Assembly: GCA_001462345.1 (NCBI GenBank)
Contig: LIUM01000013.1
Span: 1-64,000 of the forward strand
Length of the DNA: 64,000 nucleotides
Origin: Fibrobacteria bacterium AD312
GTDB lineage: Bacteria > Fibrobacterota > Fibrobacteria > Fibrobacterales > Fibrobacteraceae
Direction: 5' to 3'
Part shown: positions 18,650 to 28,235 of the stretch, piece after piece
Numbering within the stretch: position 1 is the stretch's first letter
How the letters are laid out: the number at the start of each line of letters is the position of its first letter
The notes under the pieces: generated by a model
What the model saw: the letters and a program-made list of their open reading frames with translations, nothing else
What the model was told of the DNA's origin: nothing
Databases searched by the model: none
Made by a program: the position numbers and the translations under genes

Positions 18650-18660
18650 GCTTCGAATAC

Positions 18661-18741
18661 GCGAGAGTGGCGGAATTGGCAGACGCACCAGACTTAGGAT
18701 CTGGCGCCTTCGGCGTGAGGGTTCGACTCCCTCCTCTCGCA
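18661..18741 (+). tRNA. tRNA-Leu (anticodon UAG)
   Basis: Acceptor arms GCGAGAG (18661-18667) and CTCTCGC (18734-18740) pair fully, with discriminator A at 18741. The anticodon stem CCAGA/TCTGG encloses the loop CTTAGGA, anticodon TAG. A long variable arm (GCGCCTTCGGCGT region) is typical of class II tRNA-Leu, and the T-arm GGGTTCGACTCCC is standard. CCA is not encoded. tig starts 30 bp after the end. Confidence 0.96.
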
Positions 18742-18771
18742 TTGTTTTTAGACACGTATATCGGAGTATAC

Positions 18772-20031
18772 ATGACTGTTGCCATTAAAGAAACTAGCGC
18801 TGTATTGCGCACTATTGAAGTATCCATTCCTCAAGCAGACCTTAAGCTTCCTTTTGAAAAGAAATTAAAGAAGTATCGTCAAGAAGTGACGATCAAAGGG
18901 TTTCGTCAGGGACAAGTTCCTAAAGCGATGATTCTTTCACGTTATGGTGAAATGATTCGTCAAGAAACTGTAGATGAAGTGATCAATCAAATTCTTACTG
19001 AGGAATTGAAAAAAGCAAATATCAATCCAGTAGGCCGTTTAAAAGTGGAAGACTTTAAGGATGATAAAGAAAATGATATCTCCTTTACCGTTGTTGCTGA
19101 AGTGGATCCTGTGATTGACGTTCAAGGCTATGCCGATTTAGGCATTAAGGTGCCTGACGTTGTTATTTCTGAAAATGATGTGATTGCTGAAATGGATCGT
19201 CTAAAACAGATGTGGTCTAAGGATCAATCCGTTGATCGTGCTGCAAACAATGGCGATGTTGTTGTTGGTAATTATCTTGAAGTGATTATTGATGGCGAAT
19301 CAAAGGAAATCCCTGAACAACGTGAGTTCCGTTCACTTCTTGGTGAGTCCGCTTCTCCTGGTTTTGACAAAGGCTTAATCGGTTCTAAAAAGGGCGAAAC
19401 AAAAGAAATCAATTTTGTGTATCCAGCAGATCATAAAGATGAAGCCTACCGTGGTAAGACAGCTCAATTTAAGGTGGAAATCACTGATGTTCGTGAAGTG
19501 GTTCCTCCTACTATGGATGAAGAATTCTTTAAGCAAATTGGTGTTGCAAACGAAGATGAAATGCGTCAGAACATAGAACAGAGTTTAGCAAACAATAAGA
19601 GAAATGCTGTTAAAACAACCGCAGTGAATGAAGCTGTGAACAAATTAATTGAAGCTAATCCTTTTGAAGTTCCACATGCACGCGTTGTAGAATTAATTAA
19701 ATACACGTTAAAACGTCATTCTCAATCAGAAGAAGAAGTGGAACCAACAGAAGAGCAAATGAATACACTTGCTCCAGAAGCGATACGTGAAATTAAGAAA
19801 CATCGTATTTTGGAATTCGTTGCTAATAAGGAAAATCTTAAGGCAACCCAAGCGATGGTCGATGCTCGCTTAAATGAATTAGCTCTTGCTTATCAAATAG
19901 ATTTTGAATCGTTAAAAGCTCATTTCCGTCAATCTGGTCGAATTGTCAGTTTGCGTGAAGAACTCCGTTTTGAAGCAGCAGCCGATTTCTTAGTAGGAAT
20001 TCGCCCAGCTGCAGAAGAATCATCTAAATAA
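18772..20031 (+). CDS. tig: Trigger factor (ribosome-associated chaperone, PPIase)
   Basis: 419 residues from ATG 18772, which has GGAG at 18762-18765; the frame is open further upstream only through the tRNA. The N-terminal ribosome-binding domain carries GFRQGQVPKAMI, a variant of the GFRxGxxP signature that docks on L23 (rplW, 1621). The FKBP-type PPIase domain lies about 155-245 and the chaperone arms follow. The trigger factor-ClpP-ClpX-Lon order is a familiar quality-control cluster. Confidence 0.96.
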   Translation: MTVAIKETSAVLRTIEVSIPQADLKLPFEKKLKKYRQEVTIKGFRQGQVPKAMILSRYGEMIRQETVDEVINQILTEELKKANINPVGRLKVEDFKDDKENDISFTVVAEVDPVIDVQGYADLGIKVPDVVISENDVIAEMDRLKQMWSKDQSVDRAANNGDVVVGNYLEVIIDGESKEIPEQREFRSLLGESASPGFDKGLIGSKKGETKEINFVYPADHKDEAYRGKTAQFKVEITDVREVVPPTMDEEFFKQIGVANEDEMRQNIEQSLANNKRNAVKTTAVNEAVNKLIEANPFEVPHARVVELIKYTLKRHSQSEEEVEPTEEQMNTLAPEAIREIKKHRILEFVANKENLKATQAMVDARLNELALAYQIDFESLKAHFRQSGRIVSLREELRFEAAADFLVGIRPAAEESSK

Positions 20032-20043
20032 AGAGGTCTGCCT

Positions 20044-20640
20044 GTGGTCATTCCAACCGTAATAGAAAATACTGGTCGTGGAGAACGTGCTTACGATATT
20101 TATTCCAGATTGTTAAAAGAACGGATTGTCTTTTTAGGTACTCCTATTAACGACGAAGTTGCCAATAACATTATGGCTCAATTGATTTTTTTGGAATATG
20201 AAAATCCAGAAAAAGATATTACCCTTTATATCAATAGCCCAGGTGGTTATGTTTCTGCTGGCCTTGCTATTTACGATACCATGCAGCATATTCGCCCTAA
20301 TATCGCTACGATTTGTATTGGAAACAGTATTTCGATGGCTGCAGTGCTTTTAGCCGCTGGAACAAAAGGGAAGCGTTATGCTTTGCCTCATTCCCGAATC
20401 ATGCTGCATCAGCCTTCTGGCGCTGCTACAGGTCAGTCTTCAGATATTCAAATTCATGCTAAAGAAATTGTACGTACGCGTGAAACGCTTTCAGAAATCA
20501 TTGCCGCACATACAGGGCGTGATATAAAAGAAGTGAAAGAAAAAACGGATCGTGATTTTTATATGAGTCCAGAAGAGGCTCTTTCCTTTGGCTTAATCGA
20601 TGAAATTTTTCACCCTCGGTCAGAAGGTCTTGTTAAGTAA
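20044..20640 (+). CDS. clpP: ATP-dependent Clp protease proteolytic subunit
   Basis: 198 residues from a GTG start with [32 protein letters not shown], where processing in other species removes a short propeptide. Catalytic triad: Ser97 in GNSISMAA, His122 in MLHQPSG and the Asp in TDRDFY (about 173). Forms the tetradecameric barrel that ClpX feeds. The stop overlaps the clpX start (TAATG). Confidence 0.97.
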   Translation: MVIPTVIENTGRGERAYDIYSRLLKERIVFLGTPINDEVANNIMAQLIFLEYENPEKDITLYINSPGGYVSAGLAIYDTMQHIRPNIATICIGNSISMAAVLLAAGTKGKRYALPHSRIMLHQPSGAATGQSSDIQIHAKEIVRTRETLSEIIAAHTGRDIKEVKEKTDRDFYMSPEEALSFGLIDEIFHPRSEGLVK

Positions 20641-21926
20641 TGTATAAAAATGGTAAAAATCATCCTCAAGTTGCTTGTAGTTTTTGCGGAAAACCTGCAG
20701 AACAAGTAACAAAGCTTATTACTGGAGCTGGTGTACATATTTGTAATGAATGTGTGACCATGTGCCATAATATTCTTGAGGAAGAGTTTGCTCGTGAGAA
20801 AAAAACTTCTACAGAACAAAATTTAAAACCATTACCAACGCCATCAGAGATTAAAGCTCATCTTGATGAATTTGTGATAGGGCAGGATCAAGCAAAAACG
20901 GCTTTGTCTGTTGCTGTTTATAATCACTACAAGCGTTTGCGTTATGATCGTGATAGCAAAAATGATGTTGAGGTAGAAAAGTCTAACTTGCTTTTAGTTG
21001 GCCCTACAGGTTCAGGAAAAACCTTATTAGCTCAAACACTAGCTCGTTTTCTAGATGTCCCGTTTACCATTGCAGATGCAACAGTTTTAACAGAAGCGGG
21101 TTATGTTGGCGAAGACGTAGAAAATATTTTAGTCCGTTTGTTACAAGCGGCTGATTATGATGTGGAACGTGCGGAGCGTGGAATTGTTTTTATTGATGAA
21201 ATAGATAAAATAGCTCGTAAAACCGCCAATCCTTCTATTACTAGAGATGTTTCTGGAGAAGGCGTTCAACAAGGTTTATTAAAGATTCTTGAAGGCACTG
21301 TAGCTGCTGTTCCTCCTAAAGGGGGGCGCAAGCATCCTGAGCAGAGTTTAGTCCATATTAAAACACGTAATATTTTGTTTATTTGCGGTGGGGCTTTTGA
21401 AACTCTTGATAAAATTATCGCTCAGAGAGTCAATCAAGGTGGTATGGGTTTCGGTGCTCATATCAAGACAGATAAAGAAAATACTCTTGGTGAATTATTT
21501 AAGCAGTTAGAACCTGATGATTTGATTCATTTTGGTTTAATTCCAGAGTTAGTAGGACGTTTACCAGTAGCAGTAGCTTTAGAAGAACTAGATGAGCAGG
21601 CTTTGTTAAATATTTTAACTCGACCTAAAAATGCTTTGGTAAAACAATTTAAGAAATTATTTGAATTAGATGGCATTGAACTTGAATTTACAGAAGACGC
21701 TTTACAAGAGATTGTAAAAGAGGCTATGGCTCGTAAAACAGGTGCTCGTGGATTGCGATCGGTTTTAGAAAAGGCTCTTCAACAAGCGATGTTTGAGCTT
21801 CCTGGCACTAAGACAAAAAGCCTAATGGTTTCTGCAGAAATGATCCGTCATGGAATTAACTCTGCCTCTGAAAAAAAGAGCGTAAAGAAAAGCAGTTCTT
21901 CTGTTAGTAAAAAGAAAGTAGCCTAA
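20640..21926 (+). CDS. clpX: ATP-dependent Clp protease ATP-binding subunit ClpX
   Basis: 428 residues. The N-terminal zinc domain has four cysteines (13, 16, 35, 38) in CSFCGK and CNECV; the AAA+ core has Walker [10 protein letters not shown] (about 120-128), Walker B FIDEIDKI and the arginine-rich sensor 2 near GARGLRS. The IGF-loop region that docks to ClpP is expected near residues 265-270. A lysine/serine-rich tail of about 20 residues is extra. Unfolds and delivers substrates to ClpP. Confidence 0.97.
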   Translation: MYKNGKNHPQVACSFCGKPAEQVTKLITGAGVHICNECVTMCHNILEEEFAREKKTSTEQNLKPLPTPSEIKAHLDEFVIGQDQAKTALSVAVYNHYKRLRYDRDSKNDVEVEKSNLLLVGPTGSGKTLLAQTLARFLDVPFTIADATVLTEAGYVGEDVENILVRLLQAADYDVERAERGIVFIDEIDKIARKTANPSITRDVSGEGVQQGLLKILEGTVAAVPPKGGRKHPEQSLVHIKTRNILFICGGAFETLDKIIAQRVNQGGMGFGAHIKTDKENTLGELFKQLEPDDLIHFGLIPELVGRLPVAVALEELDEQALLNILTRPKNALVKQFKKLFELDGIELEFTEDALQEIVKEAMARKTGARGLRSVLEKALQQAMFELPGTKTKSLMVSAEMIRHGINSASEKKSVKKSSSSVSKKKVA

Positions 21927-21953
21927 TCGTTTCTTGTAAATTCAAAAAACAGG

Positions 21954-24323
21954 ATGGAGAATAACTTGACGTCCAATAATACCCCTTTTGTAGTTGATTT
22001 TACAAAAAAAATACCTCTTTTACCTTTAAGAGATACTCTTCTGTTTCCCTCTACTGCAATGCGCATTCTTGTAGGGCGAGAAGTATCTATACAAGCAATT
22101 GATGCGGCTCATAAAAATGATGATGTTGTTGTTCTTGCTTTACAGCGCGATGTTGTTGAAGAAGAGGTCTCTAGTACAGGGCTTTATTCTGTAGGTGTTG
22201 TTGCTCGTATTCAAAATGTAATTCCAGTTCCAAATGGCTATTTTAAGGTGTTGTTAGAAGGCTTGTTTACTGTCGACATTACAGAAGTCACTAAAGAAAC
22301 TTTTTTTGAAGCGTTAGTGGCTCCTCGAAAAATGATCAATAGCAATTCTGCAAAAGATCTGAAATTAGCTCAAAGTGTCATTGATGAGTTTTCTCATTAT
22401 GCATTAGATCAAGAAATCCAAGAAGATTTTTTAGACACGTTAAGACAACTCGATCAGCCTATTCATATTTACTATGGAATACTTCCTTTTATTCGTTTGT
22501 CGCTGACTGAAAAGCAGGCTTTTTTAGAGGCCACATCCTTAAAAGAAGTAGCGGAGAAAATTCAATCTGTATTGTACACTCTTAAAGAATCGATGCAAGT
22601 GACGAAAAAGGTTCGTCGAGATGTTCAGCAGAAAATGCAGCAATCGCAAAAAGAGTGGATTATTAATGAACAGATTCGCTTATTACAAGAAGAATTAGGT
22701 GATAGTGAATTTGGTGGCGCTGAGCATGTTATTTTAGCCAAAAAAATTAAAGCAAAAAACTTTTCTGCGGCAATACAAGAAAAGCTCGATGAAGAGCTTG
22801 AACGCATGAAAATGATGCAACCTACAAGCCCAGAATATGCGGTGATTCGTAATTACATCGACTGGTTTTTAGCTTTACCTTATAATGAATATTGTCAGAC
22901 GGAATTGAATCTTAAGAAGGTCAAAAAAGAATTAGACAAGAAACATTATGGGTTAGAAAAAGTAAAAGAACGCATTCTTGAATATTTAGCGGTTCTCAAA
23001 CTCACTGGTTCAGAAAAAAGAGCTCCCATTCTTTGTTTAGTGGGCCCTCCAGGTGTTGGAAAAACAACTTTAGTCTCTTCTATTGCCCAAGCGATGGAAC
23101 GCAGTTTTGTGCGCATTACTCTTGGTGGCGTGCGTGATGAGGCTGAAATTAGAGGCCATCGTCGTACTTATATTGGCGCGATGCCAGGGCGATTCATTCA
23201 GGCTTTACGCCGTGCAAAATGCATGAACCCAGTGATTTTACTCGATGAAATAGATAAGATGGCTAGCGATTTCCGTGGAGATCCTGCAAGTGCCATGCTG
23301 GAAGTATTAGACCCAGAATTGAATCAAGATTTTACAGACCATTTTATGGAAACAGGTTTTGATTTGTCTCGCGTTTTATTTATCGCGACTGCAAATACAG
23401 AAAATGATATCCCAGAAGCGCTTCATGATCGATTAGAAATTGTTCGTTTACCGGGCTATTATGTGCATGAAAAAATGAAGATTGCTTCTGAGTATTTGAT
23501 TCCAGAAGTATGTGAGCGCAGTGGAGTAGCTTTAGGTAAAGACATTCAAATTTCTAACGAAATGATTCATAAAATCATTCGTGATTATACTCGAGAAGCG
23601 GGTGTGCGTGAATTAGAACGTTTGCTTTCAAGTGTCGTGCGTCACCGTGCTAAAGAATTGGTTTTGAATAAAAAGAACGTGCCTGCCTTAACTGAAAAGC
23701 AAGTTTCGCAATATTTAGGTGTTCCTCGTTTTCTTGATAGCCGTTTGCCTCTTCCAGGGCGTCCTGGCTTAATTACTGGGCTTGCTTGGACTTCTGTCGG
23801 CGGAGAAATTCTAACGATAGAATGCATGCTTTTAAGCGGAAAAGGTCATTTACAGATGACTGGTAAGCTTGGCGAAGTTATGAAAGAATCCGCTCAAATT
23901 GCGTTGAGTTTAGTGCGTGCTCGTTTACAAAAATTTGATGTAGATCCAAGTATCGTTCGAAAAACCGATATTCATATTCACGTGCCAGAAGGAGCTGTTC
24001 CAAAAGATGGTCCTTCTGCTGGAATCGCTTTAACTTTAGCCTTGCTTTCTGCTTTTACCAATCGAGTGGTGGATCCAAAAACTGCATTTACAGGCGAAGT
24101 GAGTTTGACAGGTTCTTTGCATGCGATTGGTGGCTTAAATGAGAAGGCTTTAGCGGCATTAGATGCTGGCGTTACAACGCTTTTCTTACCTAAAGACAAT
24201 GAAAAAGATGTGACTGAATTACCTCTTCCAGCAAGAAAAGGTTTGACCATTCACCTAAAAAAACACATTGATGAGATTATAGAAGTATTATTCCCGTTAG
24301 AGAAAAAGAAGAAAAAATCATAA
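21954..24323 (+). CDS. lon: Lon ATP-dependent protease
   Basis: 789 residues in LonA layout: N-terminal substrate domain (PLLPLRDTLLFPSTAMRI onward), coiled-coil linker, AAA+ domain with Walker A GPPGVGKT (about 364-371) and LLDEIDKM, and the Ser-Lys peptidase domain with catalytic Ser in PKDGPSAG (about 687) and the Lys in GGLNEKALAALDAG. A cytosolic protease for damaged and regulatory proteins. 27 bp after clpX, AGGATGGAG overlapping the start as ribosome-binding site. Confidence 0.97.
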   Translation: MENNLTSNNTPFVVDFTKKIPLLPLRDTLLFPSTAMRILVGREVSIQAIDAAHKNDDVVVLALQRDVVEEEVSSTGLYSVGVVARIQNVIPVPNGYFKVLLEGLFTVDITEVTKETFFEALVAPRKMINSNSAKDLKLAQSVIDEFSHYALDQEIQEDFLDTLRQLDQPIHIYYGILPFIRLSLTEKQAFLEATSLKEVAEKIQSVLYTLKESMQVTKKVRRDVQQKMQQSQKEWIINEQIRLLQEELGDSEFGGAEHVILAKKIKAKNFSAAIQEKLDEELERMKMMQPTSPEYAVIRNYIDWFLALPYNEYCQTELNLKKVKKELDKKHYGLEKVKERILEYLAVLKLTGSEKRAPILCLVGPPGVGKTTLVSSIAQAMERSFVRITLGGVRDEAEIRGHRRTYIGAMPGRFIQALRRAKCMNPVILLDEIDKMASDFRGDPASAMLEVLDPELNQDFTDHFMETGFDLSRVLFIATANTENDIPEALHDRLEIVRLPGYYVHEKMKIASEYLIPEVCERSGVALGKDIQISNEMIHKIIRDYTREAGVRELERLLSSVVRHRAKELVLNKKNVPALTEKQVSQYLGVPRFLDSRLPLPGRPGLITGLAWTSVGGEILTIECMLLSGKGHLQMTGKLGEVMKESAQIALSLVRARLQKFDVDPSIVRKTDIHIHVPEGAVPKDGPSAGIALTLALLSAFTNRVVDPKTAFTGEVSLTGSLHAIGGLNEKALAALDAGVTTLFLPKDNEKDVTELPLPARKGLTIHLKKHIDEIIEVLFPLEKKKKKS

Positions 24324-24337
24324 AGGAAAGCATTTTT

Positions 24338-25048
24338 GTGAATTCAGTACTTGATCTTCAAGAAATGAAAAACAACTTAAGACTTTTGAATGAAAGAATT
24401 TCTCTAGCGTGCTCTTCTTGTGGCCGTTCTGTAAATGACGTGACTTTAATTTGGGTCAGTAAATTTCACCCTCAAGAAGCCGTAGACACCGCATATGCGA
24501 TTGGCGCAAGAGAGTTTGGTGAAAATAGAGTGCAAGAAGCCATAGAAAAGTTTTCACAAAAAAAAGATGACGTCCGTTGCCATATTATTGGGCCCGTACA
24601 GAGCAATAAACTAAAAAAAGCAGCGCTTGTCGCTGACGTGATTCATTCCATGGATTCTTTAGAATCTCTTGAAAAATTAAACAGATATTCTGCAGAACTG
24701 AATAAAGTTTTAGACGTGCTCATTCAGGTGAATACCTCTGAAGAAGACACTAAAAGCGGCTTACAGATGGCCGATGCAAAGGCTTTCTTAGAAAGCTTAC
24801 CTGCACATTCTCATTTGCGTTATCGTGGTTTAATGTCGATTGGAAAAAATACAGATCTCGCAGAAGATTCTAGAGCTGGATTTTCTTTTTTACGTGCGCT
24901 TCGAGATGAGTTTGTGAATCGAGATTCTCGTTTTAGTCATTTCACAGAATTGTCGATGGGGATGACAGGCGACTTGGAAGTCGCTATTGAAGAAGGCGCT
25001 ACCATGATTCGCGTGGGCACCGCTCTTTTTGGCTCAAGACAGTATTAA
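24338..25048 (+). CDS. YggS/PLPBP-family pyridoxal-phosphate homeostasis protein
   Basis: 236 residues from GTG 24338 (ATG 24365 is an alternative). A TIM-barrel like the alanine racemase N-terminal domain: the PLP lysine is Lys42 in LIWVSKFHP, followed by GENRVQEA, CHIIGPVQSNK, QVNTSEEDTKSGL, and the C-terminal LSMGMTGDLEVAIEEGATMIRVGTALFG. Proteins of this family buffer intracellular PLP and lack racemase activity. Probably the last gene of the quality-control operon; a terminator lies about 300 bp downstream. Confidence 0.92.
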   Translation: MNSVLDLQEMKNNLRLLNERISLACSSCGRSVNDVTLIWVSKFHPQEAVDTAYAIGAREFGENRVQEAIEKFSQKKDDVRCHIIGPVQSNKLKKAALVADVIHSMDSLESLEKLNRYSAELNKVLDVLIQVNTSEEDTKSGLQMADAKAFLESLPAHSHLRYRGLMSIGKNTDLAEDSRAGFSFLRALRDEFVNRDSRFSHFTELSMGMTGDLEVAIEEGATMIRVGTALFGSRQY

Positions 25049-25342
25049 ATTAAAAACACGGTTGACTACGTTTCATGTGCGCGAGATGGGATGCGTAAAA
25101 AAATGACGGGACGCGTAAAAAATGACATGGTACGTTATAAAAAACTTGTTTAAAAAATATGCCAAGGGTGGTTCGAAATGGTTGTGGCGTTTTTAATAAA
25201 ATCGTAAAAAAACGAGATGCGCTCAAAAAAAATAATGATTGAAATAAACATGATACGTTAAAAAATATTCAAAATGAGCGTTTCGCCAAAGTTGCAAATT
25301 AAAATGACGGGACGCGTAAAAAATGACATAAGCTTTTAAAAT
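25049..25342. repeat. Intergenic region with degenerate GACGCGTAAAAA repeats
   Basis: A 350-bp gene-free stretch between convergent genes. It contains two identical 29-bp copies (25100-25128 and 25301-25329, 201 bp apart) with the core ACGGGACGCGTAAAAAATG, plus related degenerate copies at 25086-25102 (ATGGGATGCGTAAAA), 25127-25144 (ATGGTACGTTATAAAA) and 25250-25265 (ATGATACGTTAAAAAA). The element ATTAAAAACACG, the left arm of the terminator at 25343, also occurs near 25049-25060 right after yggS. Short ORFs across the repeats (about 20 codons) have no recognisable product. Confidence 0.7.
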
Positions 25343-25377
25343 TAAAAACACGATTCGTGAGAACCGTGTTTTTTTGG
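25343..25377. terminator. Bidirectional intrinsic terminator between convergent genes
   Basis: AAAAACACG and CGTGTTTTT arms, with inner pairing of TTC and GAA around GTGA, flanked by A-rich and T-rich tracts. It can end transcription both of yggS from the left and of the 25399 gene from the right. Confidence 0.8.
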
Positions 25378-25398
25378 GTTGTGTGGTTTGGAGACTTT

Positions 25399-27735
25399 TT
25401 AGCGGGGGGCTGTAATCGATACTTTCGTTTCGGAACTTCCTGGATAAGAAAACTTGATTAAGTAAGTCCCTTGAGGAATGTTCATCGCTTTTAAGTCGAT
25501 TCGTTTTGTATAAGACCCCACGTCCATCGTTTTATTTACAAGATGAGTGATTAGTGCTCCATAAGCTGTATAGAGGCTTACTTTCACTTTACCAGCCACA
25601 GGCACTTGGTAGTTTGCGACAATCACTCCGCGATCATAAGAAATATTCAATTTCTGCGCATTGAAATTAGTAGACGCAATGGATTTCTCTATAGCGGTTT
25701 TTGATTCAATGGAGACTTGGAAATGAATAACTACTTTTTTACTTCCATAGATAAGCGCTTGACTAATCGTATATTTGGCGCCTGCAGTCACTTTGTCTGG
25801 GTAATGCCCAATATTTACCTTCATACTTTGAGGATCAAATTCCGAGAACACAATTGCATTGTCTGAATAAGAGACCACGTTTCCACTCGCATCAAACCAA
25901 TGTCCTGGTGCATTTGCTGTAGAACCAGTGTAAAGAGAGCCGTCGGCATTCACTCCATAGAAAGTCACGCCATTATCTAATTGGGTAGCGATTTGAGAAG
26001 CCGTAATTCCAAGAGCCTGCTCAATTTTAGAAGTCTCTAAATTGACACTCACAGAAGCGTAATTTGAAGAAATTGGAAGTACCACATTTTGAGAAATCTC
26101 GGTCGTGGTGAGGCTTACGCTACTTGAGGAAGTAATGACGCTCGAAGAAGAGTTTCCTGTTCCAGAAGAGCTACTGCCCACATTAGAAGTGGCGTCCCAA
26201 TCATAAGTGAGAGAAAAATTATTGTACCATTTAGTGTATGGATCTGCGGCGCCAGAAACGCCCTCTGTTAATTTAAGGCGATAATCATGATGCTTTTTAC
26301 GAGTATCGTCACCTAGGTATTTATAATCTGTATTCGTGACCACAGCAAAAACAACATTACTTTGAGGCGTTTTCGTTATTTTTAAAGTCGCCACGGCACT
26401 TCCCATGACTGGTTCGCTATAAACAGGTGTACCGTCTGTCGCGCGGTAGCAAATTTGAAGACTCAAATTATCTCCAATCGGCTGAAGCTCTACTTTTACA
26501 GTGCTTCCAGAAACCGTCAATGGAATTACGTTTGCACCAGACCAACCTGGTGTCGTTCTATTTTCTGGAGTGAGCACCCCATTGCTTTCTGTAGTGACAG
26601 CATAAGGCGTCATTTTCCAAGAAGCTGGAGTCGCGTAACAAGGTTCCCATTCGCAAGCGATAGAAGTCCCAAAGTTTTGGTTTAATAAATTCTTCATTTC
26701 ATTAGACCATTTTTTCATATCAAGCATTGCAAGCCTTGCACGATATTCCATAATTAAGCGACGAATTTGAGCATCGCCTAAAGAATCGCCCATGGTTTGA
26801 AGAATGTATTTTGAAGGGTCTTTCGTATAAGTCCAAATCCAAGGAATTGCTCCAGGATTCACCCATTCCGCAAGAAAAGTAGGGAATAAGTTACCATATT
26901 GAATTCCACCCAACATATTTCTCCAATTACAAAGCTGTTGAGAACCATTCCGTTGATCCACTCCTTGAGCACCAGGGCCGCCAAAAGAACCATCTAAAAG
27001 CCAACCAGAATAAGACTCAATAGGAACAAAAGGAGCAATTAACGGGCCTGCATTCAGAAAGCCCATTCCTGTGTAAGTTCCACCACGGCGCGCTTCCATT
27101 TCTTGCTGCAACCAAGTGTTTCCACCTTCTTGGAACCAATGAACATGGCTAGCCCCACCCATCGTAGCGAGAAGAGAGTGAATCCCTTCGTGAATCATGG
27201 CCCCTTGCTGAGAAACCTTATCGTTATAAGGGCAACTAGGGTCAAAACTATAAACTGGATAATAAGACGCGACAACGGCTGGATATCCTCCTATCCAACT
27301 TTGCCATCCCCCTTTATCTTCAGGATTGGTAGAACCAGAACAAGCGATAGAACCATATAAATAAATGGCGCTTCTGTAGCCATCACGCACACGACTATCT
27401 GGCGGCCAACCCATCGTATCGCGAATATAAGTGAAGTCTTCATTAAAACGTTCAAGCATAGGACGAATCGAAGCATCCGTCACAAGAGAGTTCTTTGTAG
27501 ATCCCCATTGAAAAGTCCACCAACGATCATCAATCTTACCAACCACTTCAGAACCGCAATCATCATGGTTCTTCGTAGGCATCGCATAAGTTTTGCCTTG
27601 ATCCTTAAAATTGTAATTTAATGTTGGTGAATAAGCTGGCCAAAGCCAAGCATCTCCTTCCGCAGCAACAGCACCCAATACCGCTCCGACAGAAAGCAAC
27701 AACATAGCACTTTTTTTCAAAAGAGAGATAGTCAT
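25399..27735 (-). CDS. Secreted DUF6055-like putative zinc metalloprotease with DUF4859-like and sorting domains
   Basis: 778 residues. A signal peptide (about 1-25, ending AVAA) precedes a large domain (about 27-460) resembling DUF6055, which contains HEGIH (182-186) and a downstream Glu203 in WFQEGGNTW, a HExxH...E pattern of gluzincins. A serine-rich linker (about 500-525) follows, typical of Fibrobacter secreted proteins. Next is a region (about 530-670) with NADGSLY and PGHWFDASGNV that resembles DUF4859, and the C-terminal 80 residues form a beta-rich domain ending in GTYLIKFSYPGSSETKVSITAPR like type IX sorting tails. AAGGAAG precedes the ATG. Protease activity is an inference from the motif. 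Confidence 0.7.
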   Translation of the reverse strand: MTISLLKKSAMLLLSVGAVLGAVAAEGDAWLWPAYSPTLNYNFKDQGKTYAMPTKNHDDCGSEVVGKIDDRWWTFQWGSTKNSLVTDASIRPMLERFNEDFTYIRDTMGWPPDSRVRDGYRSAIYLYGSIACSGSTNPEDKGGWQSWIGGYPAVVASYYPVYSFDPSCPYNDKVSQQGAMIHEGIHSLLATMGGASHVHWFQEGGNTWLQQEMEARRGGTYTGMGFLNAGPLIAPFVPIESYSGWLLDGSFGGPGAQGVDQRNGSQQLCNWRNMLGGIQYGNLFPTFLAEWVNPGAIPWIWTYTKDPSKYILQTMGDSLGDAQIRRLIMEYRARLAMLDMKKWSNEMKNLLNQNFGTSIACEWEPCYATPASWKMTPYAVTTESNGVLTPENRTTPGWSGANVIPLTVSGSTVKVELQPIGDNLSLQICYRATDGTPVYSEPVMGSAVATLKITKTPQSNVVFAVVTNTDYKYLGDDTRKKHHDYRLKLTEGVSGAADPYTKWYNNFSLTYDWDATSNVGSSSSGTGNSSSSVITSSSSVSLTTTEISQNVVLPISSNYASVSVNLETSKIEQALGITASQIATQLDNGVTFYGVNADGSLYTGSTANAPGHWFDASGNVVSYSDNAIVFSEFDPQSMKVNIGHYPDKVTAGAKYTISQALIYGSKKVVIHFQVSIESKTAIEKSIASTNFNAQKLNISYDRGVIVANYQVPVAGKVKVSLYTAYGALITHLVNKTMDVGSYTKRIDLKAMNIPQGTYLIKFSYPGSSETKVSITAPR

Positions 27736-28235
27736 AGAACTTCCTTTTTAAATGTTTCTCAAGAAATAGATTTCTAATAGAAGAGCGGGTGAATCTCGCC
27801 AAAAATACCGTGTTAGATTCGTGTAAGCCTTGTTTTTTTACGAACCCCAAGAAAAATTGATGTGATGGTGAGCTTGCATTGGCCATGTTTTTCTAATTCG
27901 AAGGGAAAGAGTAACGCTTGTGAATAGATATAATTTCATGAGTGCTTTTTTAATGGAATCTAAAAAACTTTGAAAAGAAACAAGCCCTAGCATCGTCTAT
28001 ACTTTTTCATAATTTCTGTTGCAAGGGGTTTATAGAAATGACTAATCATTGGATGATAAAATTATTAATGCATTTTTTTTCTTGACGTTGAATCTGATGG
28101 ATGTTTTAAGTAGGGAATATTGGTATACAAAAAAAGTAGAGGTCCTTTTTTCTAAAGACAAAATATTGAGTTAGCTCGTTCGCGATGTGTTTAGAAAGTG
28201 CGCGAAAAAAGAATTTTTAATACACCCTAAAAAAT
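27736..28235. other. 500-bp intergenic region, mostly featureless
   Basis: Holds the promoter box at 27800-27807 and the leader of the secreted protein gene. Further right is an inverted repeat TTCGCG/CGCGAA (28179-28184 and 28201-28206) around a 16-base loop, without a T-run suitable for a terminator of the leftward lipoprotein gene. No credible coding region or RNA gene was seen. Confidence 0.5.
27800..27807 (-). promoter_or_regulatory. TAnnTTTG promoter box for the DUF6055-like gene
   Basis: TATTTTTG on the minus strand about 65 bp before the ATG at 27735, implying an ordinary leader with a Shine-Dalgarno sequence, unlike the leaderless candidates. No TTG at -33. Confidence 0.45.

Noticed and set aside
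18667-18771. Extended N-terminus of trigger factor reading through tRNA-Leu
   Set aside because: It translates the tRNA itself; ATG 18772 has a Shine-Dalgarno sequence and the family N-terminus.
28179-28206. TTCGCG/CGCGAA inverted repeat as terminator
   Set aside because: Stem of six with a long loop and no T-run in the direction of the leftward transcript; left as an unexplained inverted repeat.
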